A stretch of 64,000 nt of DNA from a bacterium (lineage in GTDB: Bacteria > Zhuqueibacterota > Zhuqueibacteria > Oleimicrobiales > Geothermoviventaceae): the NCBI GenBank assembly GCA_028275345.1, contig JAPWUV010000001.1, forward strand, positions 310,001 to 374,000. The letters run 5' to 3'. The notes under the pieces were generated by a model that saw nothing but the letters and a program-made list of their open reading frames with translations, was not told the DNA's origin and searched no databases. Shown here piece by piece: positions 9,316 through 17,365 of the stretch; within the stretch, counting starts at the first letter, position 1, and every line of letters starts with the position of its first letter. Made by a program: the position numbers and the translations under genes.

Positions 9316-9367
9316 TCAACGGGATTGCGGTCAGCACGGCGGCGAGGATCATCGTGCGAAGCCGCAT
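9242..9367 (-). pseudogene. Truncated small reading frame with a signal-peptide-like start
   Basis: ATG 9367 has a good ribosome site (GGAGGGCAGG) and opens a 41-codon frame beginning MRLRTMILAAVLTAIPLS, which looks like a signal peptide or first membrane segment. After about 20 residues it runs into the permease tail sequence in a different frame and stops at TAG 9244-9242. It most likely is the start of a gene whose body was removed by the deletion that left the permease tail. A real 41-residue peptide is possible but I see no support for it. The 122 bases between this start and the next gene upstream hold only a 15-codon open stretch. Confidence 0.5.
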
Positions 9368-9489
9368 CACCTGCCCTCCGGAAAGAGATCCGCCAGCATC
9401 TTGACCCGCCCTTTTCACCCCCGGTGCGGACTACGGCCGGACGGGGGCTCCCGGCGCTGGAGCGCAACGAGCCCCCTTGCCCTGATTGC

Positions 9490-10716
9490 CTACGGAGCGC
9501 CATCCGGGTAGCGGATGGTCCCCCTGCTTGGCTTGTGGAGCTCCACGTATCCGTCGTCACAAGGACGCGCGTAGGTCGGGACGATGGGCAGTTTCCCCAG
9601 CTTCGGGCTGTCGACAATGTAAAGAGGGATTCCGAGGCCTGAAAGCTGGCCTCGCAGGGATTCCACCAACTCCATTCCGCGGAAGACGGAGGTGCGGAAG
9701 TGGGCGGTGCCTTGCGTGGCGTCCGCGTGCAGAAGGTAGTACGGTCTCACCTTCAGGCGGAGGAGTCCCCGGAAAAGCTGGTACAGCACCTCGACGTCGT
9801 CGTTCACGCCGCGGAGGAGGACCGTCTGATTGTTCACCGGGATTCCGAGGAGCAGGAGGGTTTCGATGGCTTCGGCTGCGGCATCGGTGAGCTCACGCGG
9901 ATGATTGAACTGGGTATTCACCCAAAGCTTCCGCCGGTGACGCGCGAGCACTTCCCGCAGGTTCGGGTCAAAGAGCCTCTGCGGCAGGACAGCCGGCTCC
10001 CGCGACCCGATGCGGATCACCTCCACGTGGGGGATGGCCGAGAGGGAGGCGAGCAGCCAGTCCAGCCGCCGGGCCGAGAGGCACAAGGGATTGCCGCCCG
10101 AAAGCAAAACGTCGTGCACGCGCGGATTCCGAGCCACGTACGAGATGGCGGCGCTCAGCGTCTGGCGGTCCGCGTAGAACGGTTTTCCCCGCATCAGCCG
10201 CTTCCGCGTGCAATGTCGGCAGAGCACCGGGCAGAAGGTGTTGGTGAGGATCAGCACGCGATCCGGGTAGCGGTGTACCAATGCCGCGAGAGGGGAGTGG
10301 AGCTCTTCCTCCAGCGGGTCCTCCTGGAGTCGGGCGTCGATCCTCAGCTCATCCCGGGAGGGGAGCGCCTGCCGGCGCAGCGGATCGGAAGGGTCGCCCC
10401 AGTCGATGAGGGAGAGATAGTAAGGGGTGATCCGCATGGGGTAGGTGCGGACTACCGTCTCGAGTTCTTCGGCCTCGTCCCGGCTGATCAGTCCGAGCTC
10501 GGCAAGCTGGCTGGGGCGCGTCACGGCATGGCGGAGCTGCCAGCGCCAGTCGCTCCACTCGGGCGAAGCCTGCGGAGGCCATGGAATCCGCCCGCTCCTG
10601 CAGTCGGAGCCCGGCGGGTCTTGGCGATCGGCTCGCCGTTGTGCGGAGAGAGCAGCCGCGCGGCGCTCGGTCACAATGCCCTGAGCTCGCACCACTTCTG
10701 TCGTCAGCGGTTGCAT
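9490..10716 (-). CDS. kamA: Lysine 2,3-aminomutase family radical SAM enzyme
   Basis: The 408-residue product has the radical SAM cluster motif CPVLCRHC (Cys162, Cys166, Cys169), family segments such as IPHVEVIRIGSREPAVLPQR and WVNTQFNHP, and VRPYYLLHADATQG. The two aspartates that recognise the lysine side chain in lysine 2,3-aminomutase appear conserved (ADATQG and IVDSP), as does the PLP-type lysine in GKLPIVP. This favours lysine over glutamate as substrate. An oddity is GGN where the family normally has GGD. Products could be beta-lysine, a catabolic intermediate or an osmolyte precursor. A role in EF-P modification is also possible. It starts 20 bases after the stop of the upstream unknown gene. 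Confidence 0.85.
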   Translation of the reverse strand: MQPLTTEVVRAQGIVTERRAAALSAQRRADRQDPPGSDCRSGRIPWPPQASPEWSDWRWQLRHAVTRPSQLAELGLISRDEAEELETVVRTYPMRITPYYLSLIDWGDPSDPLRRQALPSRDELRIDARLQEDPLEEELHSPLAALVHRYPDRVLILTNTFCPVLCRHCTRKRLMRGKPFYADRQTLSAAISYVARNPRVHDVLLSGGNPLCLSARRLDWLLASLSAIPHVEVIRIGSREPAVLPQRLFDPNLREVLARHRRKLWVNTQFNHPRELTDAAAEAIETLLLLGIPVNNQTVLLRGVNDDVEVLYQLFRGLLRLKVRPYYLLHADATQGTAHFRTSVFRGMELVESLRGQLSGLGIPLYIVDSPKLGKLPIVPTYARPCDDGYVELHKPSRGTIRYPDGAP

Positions 10717-10735
10717 CACCTTCAGGCGAGGGGAC

Positions 10736-11287
10736 TTACTCTGCGAAGTCCTTCGGTTTTTCCTCGGCACAAAGCATCGCGGTGAGGACGACCCGTTTGA
10801 GCTTCGCGCCGGTCTCTTGGCCGCTAACCCCATCCAGCACGTGGATGTCCAGCAGCTTCCCGCTCTCCACGTAGCCGATCCAGAAGGGGTACGCGATGGT
10901 TTCCCGGTACTGGCAGCCAAGGACTTGGGCCGAAGAAAGCCCGAACATCCGTTTCTCCAGGCAAGACCATCGGGCGTGGTCGAGCACTTTCTCGCGTACA
11001 CTGGACGGGCTCACCCGCGGAGCGCAGACGAGTTCGGCCCTCCGCGCCGTCAGTTCCAATCGATCGTCAATGCTGGCGATCATCTCCCCGGTGACGGCGT
11101 CGGCTGCGATGGACACGACGCCTTCCCCATCGGGATTCCACACGGGGCACAGGAACAAATGGAACGGCAAGTAAACCAGCTCCACTCTGCGAAGCCTCTT
11201 GGCCCTGCGCCAAAGTCCCCGGCGGAGCAGGCTCTGGAATCTCCCGGCGGCCCCTTCCGAATCAAGGCGCGGAATTGGAGAACGCAC
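10736..11287 (-). CDS. Protein of unknown function, coupled to the aminomutase gene
   Basis: I do not recognise this 183-residue protein. It starts at GTG 11287 behind a GGAGG ribosome site. The sequence is soluble in character, with no signal peptide or clear membrane helix. Notable segments are VELVYLPFHLFLCPVW near the start, AADAVTGEM in the middle, and YPFWIGYVESG followed by HVLDGVSGQETGAKLK near the end. The repeated D-A/G-V-T/S-G-x-E pattern suggests an internal duplication of a beta-hairpin unit. A candidate promoter lies directly upstream and the aminomutase gene directly downstream, so the two proteins are probably made together. Confidence 0.7.
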   Translation of the reverse strand: MRSPIPRLDSEGAAGRFQSLLRRGLWRRAKRLRRVELVYLPFHLFLCPVWNPDGEGVVSIAADAVTGEMIASIDDRLELTARRAELVCAPRVSPSSVREKVLDHARWSCLEKRMFGLSSAQVLGCQYRETIAYPFWIGYVESGKLLDIHVLDGVSGQETGAKLKRVVLTAMLCAEEKPKDFAE

Positions 11288-11321
11288 GCAAATCCTCCGC
11301 GGCTAACGCATGCATCTAGAG

Positions 11322-11350
11322 AATGTACTCTTCTCGGTTCAATCCGGCAA
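11322..11350 (-). promoter_or_regulatory. Candidate promoter of the unknown gene-kamA operon
   Basis: On the minus strand, TTGCCG (11350-11345) and TACATT (11327-11322) are separated by 17 bases, ending 34 bases before the GTG start at 11287. The layout matches the other candidate promoters in the window. Confidence 0.5.
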
Positions 11351-11544
11351 GGGCAAACGGCTCCTGCGGCGGCGGGAAGGGCGAGGGGGACGAGGGCATC
11401 TTCTCCGCGGGTTCGGCGCTTGTTGCGCGAGGCGTCGCCGGCGAGGAGGGCGAGGGGTCAATGGAACCCGCTCGTTCGAAGTGCCGTTAAAGCGTACACC
11501 GCTGGGAAGAGAACCACAATCGAAGCGAGAGAAGGGAGGAATCC

Positions 11545-11880
11545 ATGGCAGGGAACGTGTTTGAGTTCACCGACCAGAACTTCGACCAGGAGGTTCTGGC
11601 ATCCGACGTGCCGGTTTTGGTAGATCTCTGGGCTGCCTGGTGCGGGCCTTGCCGCCTCGTGGCCCCTCACGTGGAAGCCATCGCGCAGGAGTACGCGGGG
11701 CGGGTGAAGGTCGGGAAGCTCGACGTGGATCGTAACCGACAAACGGCGGTCAAGTACGGGATCCGCAGCATTCCCACTTTGCTTATCTTCAAGGGCGGCC
11801 GGGTGGTGGACCAGATCGTGGGGGCAGTGCCGAAAGAGCACATCGCGAGGCACCTAGATCGCGTCTTGTCGGAAGAATGA
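11545..11880 (+). CDS. trxA: Thioredoxin
   Basis: The 111-residue protein is a single thioredoxin domain with the redox motif WCGPC (Cys33, Cys36), the buried Asp of VLVDLWA and the cis-proline segment SIPTLL. It reduces protein disulfides in the cytoplasm and is itself reduced by thioredoxin reductase, whose gene is not here. There is no signal peptide or membrane anchor, so it is cytoplasmic. It has a strong GGGAGGA ribosome site, stands alone between divergent and terminator-bounded units, and is followed by an intrinsic terminator. Confidence 0.95.
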   Translation: MAGNVFEFTDQNFDQEVLASDVPVLVDLWAAWCGPCRLVAPHVEAIAQEYAGRVKVGKLDVDRNRQTAVKYGIRSIPTLLIFKGGRVVDQIVGAVPKEHIARHLDRVLSEE

Positions 11881-11909
11881 GCCTACCGTGAGAAGCTCGT
11901 GCGAAGAGG

Positions 11910-11936
11910 AAGGAGCCTCTGTATGGGCTCCTTTTT
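11910..11936 (+). terminator. Intrinsic terminator after trxA
   Basis: An 8-bp stem AAGGAGCC (11910-11917) and GGCTCCTT (11926-11933) with an 8-base loop is followed by a T-run that ends at 11936. It lies 29 bases after the trxA stop. Confidence 0.8.
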
Positions 11937-11993
11937 CGTGCCCAGCCCGAGGGGTGACGACGGGGATGTGCGGGGGACTTGTGGATTTCATCC

Positions 11994-12022
11994 TTGATTG
12001 AGGCGGGCCCTTTTCGTAGATT
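11994..12022 (+). promoter_or_regulatory. Candidate promoter of the manC operon, with a long leader
   Basis: TTGATT (11994-11999), 17 bases, TAGATT (12017-12022). If used, it leaves a leader of about 230 bases (12029-12258) before manC. I see no known riboswitch in that leader and no convincing small gene. A second promoter closer to manC was not obvious. Confidence 0.5.
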
Positions 12023-12258
12023 TGGGTCTAGGCGCGGGAAGGGCCGGTGAGGTACGGCGCCGTTGTCCTGCATGTGTGCATCTCTCGTGAGCGAGCGCGG
12101 GAGGCGCGGTTGGCGCAAGGTGCCGTTATCACCCTAGCCGTTGCAGATGGGAGAGTGAAGCACAGCCTACGGTCGCGGACCTGCGCGGCATCCCTGCATT
12201 GTTGGCCTCGAATTGTCCATCCCAAGTACATCTTTCCCAAAGCCGAGGGGCAAGGGCA

Positions 12259-13323
12259 ATGTACGCCGTGATCATGGCCGGGGGGTCGGGTACGCGCTTT
12301 TGGCCTCGAAGCCGGGAGGCATGGCCCAAACAGCTCCTCAACCTGGTCAATGACCGCTCCATGTTGCAGAACACCGTGGATCGGATGACCGCGCTGGTCC
12401 CGAAGGAGAACCTCTACGTGGTCGCCACCCGGCTTCATGCCGAGGCCATCCGCGAACAGTTGCGGGACCTCCCCCCGGGGAATATCCTGATCGAGCCCAA
12501 GGGGAAGAACACAGCGCCCTGCATCGGTCTGGCTGCCCTCTACGTCCGCCGGCGCGATCCCGAAGCCGTGATGGTCGCCTTGCCGGCGGACCATCTCATC
12601 CAAGACGAACCGGAATTTCTCCGCCTGCTGCGCAAGGCCGCTGAGCTCGCCACCCGCCACGACGCGCTGGTTACCCTCGGCATCCAGCCGTCTTATCCCT
12701 CCACGGGCTACGGCTACATCCAGTTCGGCGAACCGGTGGCAGGGGATGGCGAAGCCTTCTGGGTGAGGACGTTTGCCGAAAAGCCCACCTACGAGGTGGC
12801 CAAGCGCTTCCTCGAAAGCGGCGACTTCCTGTGGAATAGCGGCATCTTCATCTGGAAGGTATCCACCATCCTGCAGCAGATCGAAGAGCACTTGCCCGAG
12901 CTGTACGAGGGCTTGCTGGAGATCGAAGCGAAGCTCGGGACGCCGGCGGAGGAGGAAACGGTCCACCGGGTGTACTGCCAGATCCGGAGCATCAGCATCG
13001 ACTACGGCGTCATGGAGAAGGCGCAGCGGGTGATTGTGCTGAAGGCGACCTTCGGCTGGAATGATCTCGGGAGCTGGGAGGAGATCTACAAGATCAGCCG
13101 GAAGGACGCCGACGGCAATGCCGTCACCGGCGAAGTCCTGCCTTTGGATACGAAGAACTGTCTGATCGATTCTCCGCACCGGCTCATCGCCACGCTCGGG
13201 GTGGAAGATCTGGTGATCGTGGATGCCGGCGACGCCATCCTGATCTGCCGCCGCGACCGGGCGCAGGATGTGCGCGAGCTGGTGGAACTGATGAAGCGGC
13301 GTGGACTTAGCAAGTACGTCTGA
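12259..13323 (+). CDS. manC: Mannose-1-phosphate guanylyltransferase
   Basis: This enzyme makes GDP-mannose from mannose-1-phosphate and GTP, feeding cell-surface polysaccharide and glycan synthesis. The 354-residue product corresponds to the short form with the nucleotidyltransferase domain only, without the C-terminal phosphomannose isomerase domain of bifunctional proteins. The signature MAGGSGTRFWPRSR with the later PKQ is at the N-terminus, followed by ALPADHLI and the substrate-binding FAEKP and WNSGIFIWK segments. It heads a compact operon with gaps of six bases or fewer to the next genes. The link to the downstream PTS-like and zinc-ribbon proteins is not obvious. Confidence 0.93.
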   Translation: MYAVIMAGGSGTRFWPRSREAWPKQLLNLVNDRSMLQNTVDRMTALVPKENLYVVATRLHAEAIREQLRDLPPGNILIEPKGKNTAPCIGLAALYVRRRDPEAVMVALPADHLIQDEPEFLRLLRKAAELATRHDALVTLGIQPSYPSTGYGYIQFGEPVAGDGEAFWVRTFAEKPTYEVAKRFLESGDFLWNSGIFIWKVSTILQQIEEHLPELYEGLLEIEAKLGTPAEEETVHRVYCQIRSISIDYGVMEKAQRVIVLKATFGWNDLGSWEEIYKISRKDADGNAVTGEVLPLDTKNCLIDSPHRLIATLGVEDLVIVDAGDAILICRRDRAQDVRELVELMKRRGLSKYV

Positions 13324-13329
13324 CAGGCG

Positions 13330-13590
13330 ATGAAGGTCGAAGAGCTGATCCAAGAACTGGAAAGCTGCGCTCAAAGGCTCGGGGTCGAGGTTCGTCGCGA
13401 CAAAGGGGACTTCGAGGGGGGCCTGTGTCGGGTGAAGGACCGCCGATTGATCATCCTCAACGAAAAGGTGCCGGTCACGAAGCAGCTTCGCATCCTCGCG
13501 CGGGAACTGGCGCGCCTCGAGGTGGATCAAGTATATCTGGTGCCGGCAGTCCGTGAATTGATCGAAAGCGCAAGCGATGAGGCTCTCTGA
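13330..13590 (+). CDS. Small conserved-looking protein of unknown function
   Basis: An 86-residue soluble protein begins six bases after manC. Two helical segments (about 2-20 and 49-63) flank a short beta-hairpin-like centre (CRVKDRRLIILNEKVPV), and the C-terminus is again helical. There are no cysteine pairs, no signal peptide and no catalytic motif that I recognise. The tight spacing to manC and to the following PTS IIA gene (three bases) supports it as a real gene translated from the same message. Function unknown. Confidence 0.7.
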   Translation: MKVEELIQELESCAQRLGVEVRRDKGDFEGGLCRVKDRRLIILNEKVPVTKQLRILARELARLEVDQVYLVPAVRELIESASDEAL

Positions 13591-13593
13591 GCC

Positions 13594-14073
13594 ATGGAGG
13601 ACGCGAGAATGGAAAGAGCGGAGCTGGCCCTGTTCTTCCGAGAGGGACTCTTCCTACCGGACATGAAGGCGAGGACCAAGGAGGAGGCGTTGGAGGAGCT
13701 GGTGGATCTCTTTGTCCGCGAGCACCTGGTCCGGAACCGGGGGATTGTCCTCGAGATGCTCCACAAGCGCGAGGCGCTCGGAAGCACGGGGATCGGGAAG
13801 GGAGTGGCGATCCCGCACGGGAGAACCCTGGCCGCCCCGGACATCGTCATCGCCTTCGGTCGTTCTCGCCAGGGGATCGAATACGATGCCATGGACGGCA
13901 AGCCCGTGCATCTTTTCTTCCTCGTGCTGGCTCCTCCGCAAGATCAGTCCAACAAGTACCTTCCCGTCCTGGGTAAACTCGTCGAGATGCTCAGCGAGGA
14001 CGAGAATTGCCAGAAGCTGATGCAGGTGGAGTCCTTCCAGGAGTTCATCGACGTCGTGGTGGGAGAAAAGTGA
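13594..14073 (+). CDS. PTS EIIA-like (PtsN/fructose-type) phosphocarrier protein
   Basis: The 159-residue product is a single EIIA domain of the mannitol/fructose/nitrogen type. The phospho-accepting histidine is in GKGVAIPHGR (His75), preceded by the typical REALGSTGIG segment. No EI, HPr or sugar-specific IIB/IIC component is nearby, so a regulatory role like that of PtsN is more likely than sugar import. It could alternatively be phosphorylated by unlinked EI/HPr. A shorter form could start at ATG 13609. Its stop codon overlaps the next start (TGATG), implying coupled translation. Confidence 0.85.
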   Translation: MEDARMERAELALFFREGLFLPDMKARTKEEALEELVDLFVREHLVRNRGIVLEMLHKREALGSTGIGKGVAIPHGRTLAAPDIVIAFGRSRQGIEYDAMDGKPVHLFFLVLAPPQDQSNKYLPVLGKLVEMLSEDENCQKLMQVESFQEFIDVVVGEK

Positions 14074-14408
14074 TGCTTAGGAATCAGCTGGAAATGCTGG
14101 TGGCATTGCAGGATCTGGACTGCATGCTGCGCGAGGTGGAGGACGTCAAGGCCCTCGGTTTCGAGGTCCCGGGGAAGGTGGACCTGGAGAAGGCCCGGGA
14201 GGAACTGGCCCGCCAGATCTCACCTCCCCTACTTTCCACCTACGAGCGCCTCCGTGCTCGCTACAAGCGCGCCATCGTCCCGGTGAAGGACAACAAGTGC
14301 CTGGGATGCTTCATGCGACTGCCCACTAGCCTGGGGGCCCGAGGACGAAAGGATGAGGAAGTGATCACTTGCGAGGGCTGCGGGCGCATTCTCTACTGGC
14401 TCGACTGA
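14073..14408 (+). CDS. Short zinc-ribbon protein (C4-type)
   Basis: The 111-residue protein has an N-terminal helical half and a C-terminal C4 zinc ribbon with CLGC and CEGCGR knuckles. It resembles the C-terminal part of the C4-type zinc-ribbon family proteins that usually have a long N-terminal coiled coil and about 240 residues, so this is a short variant. Such proteins are thought to bind nucleic acid or protein partners, and the role here is unknown. ATG 14073 overlaps the TGA of the PTS IIA gene. A hairpin terminator follows about 60 bases after the stop. Confidence 0.75.
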   Translation: MLRNQLEMLVALQDLDCMLREVEDVKALGFEVPGKVDLEKAREELARQISPPLLSTYERLRARYKRAIVPVKDNKCLGCFMRLPTSLGARGRKDEEVITCEGCGRILYWLD

Positions 14409-14470
14409 CTTGCCCCCGAAAGCGTGCTCACCCCACACGGACATCTACCGGACGTTTCGACTCCGTCGGC

Positions 14471-14492
14471 GCTCCCCCTGGGGAGCCCTTTT
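14471..14492 (+). terminator. Intrinsic terminator of the manC operon
   Basis: A GC-rich hairpin GCTCCC (14471-14476) and GGGAGC (14481-14486) with a four-base loop is followed by CC and TTTT. It lies about 60 bases after the last gene of the operon. Confidence 0.6.
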
Positions 14493-15214
14493 GCTTTTGG
14501 GGGGAATGCGGGAGAAGGAATCACCCCGCGCTTGGGATTCGGGCAGCTCGGGTACCGCGCGGCGCTGAGCCCGCCGACACGCCACCCCGCAGAGCGCTCC
14601 CTGATGGCGGCCGTCAAGCCTGACGGGAGCTTCGGGCGCCGGCAAGCGGGCGGGTTGTCTTTGCGGGGATGTTCGAGATGATAGCGACGCAGCTGCCAAG
14701 AGCTGGGATTCTTTCGCATCTTCGACACCAGCCTACTGGCACGGGTGAGCAGGCCACCCTGGGGTCCCATCGGCGGTGGGTTGTGTACGACAGGCCGAAA
14801 GGAATCCGCGTAAGGCAGCTGGAGCTTTCCAAGTCGGCTGATCGATGGCTATCCGCTTTTCACAAGGTGAGATCGCTTCCGGTTCTGGGTTAACCTCGAG
14901 AGTCGGGGTAGATTGCCTTGTGGTGGAAAGACGAGCGCGCACAGATCCCCGAGCGTTTCTCTTAGGAAGGGCTCGGTGTACGCGGTGCTTCACTGCACCG
15001 TTCCTGGCCCGTAAGGAGTGAAGACCGGGAAGCCACTGCGCTCGGCAGAACCAGCAGTTCAGCCCAGGGGGACCGATCCGCGAAGGGTTAGACAGTCCGC
15101 ACGGTTGTTGGGGTCGTTGCAGAACAGGTAGGCAGTGAGCGTGCGGTCAGCTCTCAGCCTGTGCCCCGGGGGCAGGAAGGCAGAGCGGCAGGGGAAACTA
15201 ATCGGAGGAGGACG
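14493..15214 (+). other. Long non-coding stretch before the S46 peptidase gene
   Basis: About 720 bases with no convincing gene on either strand. The open frames here have no recognisable sequence and poor starts. A TAGATT element at 14909-14914 followed by G resembles the -10 elements used elsewhere in the window, but the -35 position reads TGGGTT, so promoter strength is doubtful. If used it would give a leader of about 300 bases. I found no tRNA, tmRNA, RNase P or riboswitch signature that I could defend. Confidence 0.4.
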
Positions 15215-17365
15215 ATGCGACGAGCGATTCTGACTTTCATCATCGCGCTGAACGTATTTGCCGCAGTCACCCTGGCCGACGAGGGCATGTGGCCTCTGGA
15301 CAGTCTCGACAAGCTGCCCTGGAAGGATCTGCGCGAGCGGGGCCTCAAGCTCTCGTCCGAGGAGATCTTAGCCCTGAAGGATGCCGTGGTCCTGCTGGGA
15401 GGTGGGACGGGCTCCTTCGTCTCGCCTCAGGGCCTGGTGATCACCAACCACCACGTGGCCTACGGAGCCATCCAATTCCAGAGCACGGCTCGGGAGAATT
15501 TCATTGCCAATGGATTCCTGGCCAAGACTCGTGAGGAGGAACTCCCGGCCCCCGGCTACACGGCCTCCGTCCTCGTGGACTTCCGCGACGTGACCCGAGA
15601 GGTTCTGGCGGCCACAAAGCCGGAGATGAGCGATGCCGAGCGTCAGCAGGCCATCGATCGGAGACGCAATGAGATCGCTAGGGAGGCTGAAAAGCGGGCC
15701 CCGGGCCTGCGAGCCACAGTGGTCGACATGCTGAGTGGCAAACGGTACATGCTCTACGTCTACCAGGAGTTCAAAGACGTGCGTCTCGTCTACGCTCCTC
15801 CGGCCAGCGTGGGCGAGTACGGGGGCGAGATCGACAACTGGATGTGGCCACGCCACACCGGCGACTTCTCCTTCATGCGAGTATACGCGGGTCCGGATGG
15901 CAATCCCGCCCCCTATTCCAAGGACAATGTGCCGTACCGTCCGAAGCGCTGGTTGAAGCTCGCCACGAAGCCCGTGCGGGAAGGCGATTTCGTGATGGTC
16001 CTCGGCTACCCCGGCACGACCATGCGCTACCGCTCTTCCTATTCCATTGCCTTCAACCAGAATGTCACCTATCCGCGGCAGATCGCCTTCTACTCGGACC
16101 TGATTCGGCTCCTCGAGGAGGAGGGCAACAAGGATCCGGAGCTGCGCGTCCGCTTCGCCTCGCGCCTCAAGGGGCTGTACAATAGCCTGAAGTACATGCA
16201 GGGCATGGTCGAAGGACTGAAAAAGACGCGTCTCGTCGCGAAGAAGCAGGAGCAGGAGAGGCAATTCCAGGCCTTCCTGCAGCGTCGCCCGGATTTTCAG
16301 CAAAGGTACGGGGACGTGTTGCCCTCCATCGAGAAGTTGTACCGGGAGCTCAGCACGTACGAGGCCAAGCAGGCGGTTCTGGGCTATTTCAACTTCAGCA
16401 CCGTGTTCTCCTTTGCGCGCACGATCTGGTACTGGGCAGACGAGCGTGCCAAGCCTCCGGAAGAGCGGGATCCGGGCTTCAATGAGGAGGAGCTCCCCAG
16501 GGTCAAAGAGAACTTCCAGAATGCCGAGCGGAATCTGCACGTCCCGACCGACAAGCGAATCTTGGCTCTGGTCCTGCGCCGGGCAGCCCAGCTTCCCGAA
16601 GGCCAGCGGATTCAGGCCCTCGAGCCTGTGCTCGGCAACTGGAAGGGCGAAGTCCTCGACCAAAGGATCGAGAGGTTTGTCGATTCGCTTTATGCCGGCA
16701 CCAAGGTCATCGACTTGAACGAGCGCCTCAAGATGCTCGGCATGACAAAGGCGGAGATCGAGCAGCTGGGGGATCCCTTGATTCGCTTTGCAGCCGAGCT
16801 GCGGAAGGAGAGCAAAGAGCTCGAGGACAGGTACCGTGCCTTTTCGGGCGCGGTGACGCGTCTGCGAGGACTCCTCATTGAGGGATTTCAGGCCTGGAGG
16901 GGCGGAGCCCTCTACCCCGATGCCAATCGTACCCTGCGCCTCACCTACGGCACGGTCTGCGGCTACTCGCCTCGCGATGCCGTCTGGTACAAATGGGCGA
17001 CCACCCTCCGCGGCGTGGTGGAGAAGGACACGGGCGAAGATCCCTTCGACTGCCCCGAGCCTCTAAAGGAGATCGCCGCAAGCCGGGACTACGGGCGGTA
17101 CGTCCATCCTGACCTGAAAGACGTCATGGTTAACTTCTTGGCCGATCTGGACATCACCGGCGGGAACTCCGGAAGCCCGGTGTTGAACGGGAAGGGCGAG
17201 CTGGTGGGGGTGGCGTTCGACGGGAATTACGAGGCCATGACGAGCGACTTCGTCTTTGATCCCGACCTCACCCGAGCCATCTCCGTGAACATCGGCTATG
17301 TGCTCTTCATTGCCGATCGGTTGAACAAGGCGGAGAATGTGCTGCGCGAGCTCGGTGTGCGATGA
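15215..17365 (+). CDS. Secreted S46 family dipeptidyl-peptidase, DPP7-like
   Basis: S46 peptidases release dipeptides from the N-termini of oligopeptides in the periplasm. The 716-residue product has a signal peptide (about 1-21, ending TLADEG), the His-containing TNHHVAYGAIQ segment, the Asp-containing MWPRHTGDFSF segment and the nucleophile in GGNSGSPVLN. Eighteen residues after that serine is a glycine (FDGNY), as in DPP7, where DPP11 has an arginine that selects acidic P1 residues. This suggests DPP7-like specificity for hydrophobic P1 residues. The more usual TNHHC has valine in place of cysteine. ATG 15215 has a CGGAGGAGG ribosome site. Its stop overlaps the next gene by four bases. Confidence 0.92.
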   Translation: MRRAILTFIIALNVFAAVTLADEGMWPLDSLDKLPWKDLRERGLKLSSEEILALKDAVVLLGGGTGSFVSPQGLVITNHHVAYGAIQFQSTARENFIANGFLAKTREEELPAPGYTASVLVDFRDVTREVLAATKPEMSDAERQQAIDRRRNEIAREAEKRAPGLRATVVDMLSGKRYMLYVYQEFKDVRLVYAPPASVGEYGGEIDNWMWPRHTGDFSFMRVYAGPDGNPAPYSKDNVPYRPKRWLKLATKPVREGDFVMVLGYPGTTMRYRSSYSIAFNQNVTYPRQIAFYSDLIRLLEEEGNKDPELRVRFASRLKGLYNSLKYMQGMVEGLKKTRLVAKKQEQERQFQAFLQRRPDFQQRYGDVLPSIEKLYRELSTYEAKQAVLGYFNFSTVFSFARTIWYWADERAKPPEERDPGFNEEELPRVKENFQNAERNLHVPTDKRILALVLRRAAQLPEGQRIQALEPVLGNWKGEVLDQRIERFVDSLYAGTKVIDLNERLKMLGMTKAEIEQLGDPLIRFAAELRKESKELEDRYRAFSGAVTRLRGLLIEGFQAWRGGALYPDANRTLRLTYGTVCGYSPRDAVWYKWATTLRGVVEKDTGEDPFDCPEPLKEIAASRDYGRYVHPDLKDVMVNFLADLDITGGNSGSPVLNGKGELVGVAFDGNYEAMTSDFVFDPDLTRAISVNIGYVLFIADRLNKAENVLRELGVR

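Noticed and set aside
9276-9617. 113-codon minus-strand frame across the collapsed permease locus and the 3' end of kamA
   Set aside because: It overlaps the real kamA frame and the permease remnant in another frame, and its translation has no recognisable features.
12047-12271. 74-codon frame in the manC leader
   Set aside because: It overlaps the manC start in another frame, has no good ribosome site and no recognisable sequence. It is more likely leader RNA.
15001-15190. Structured-looking GC-rich stretch considered as RNase P RNA or tmRNA
   Set aside because: I could not find the conserved RNase P core elements, a tmRNA tag reading frame or a CCA-type end.
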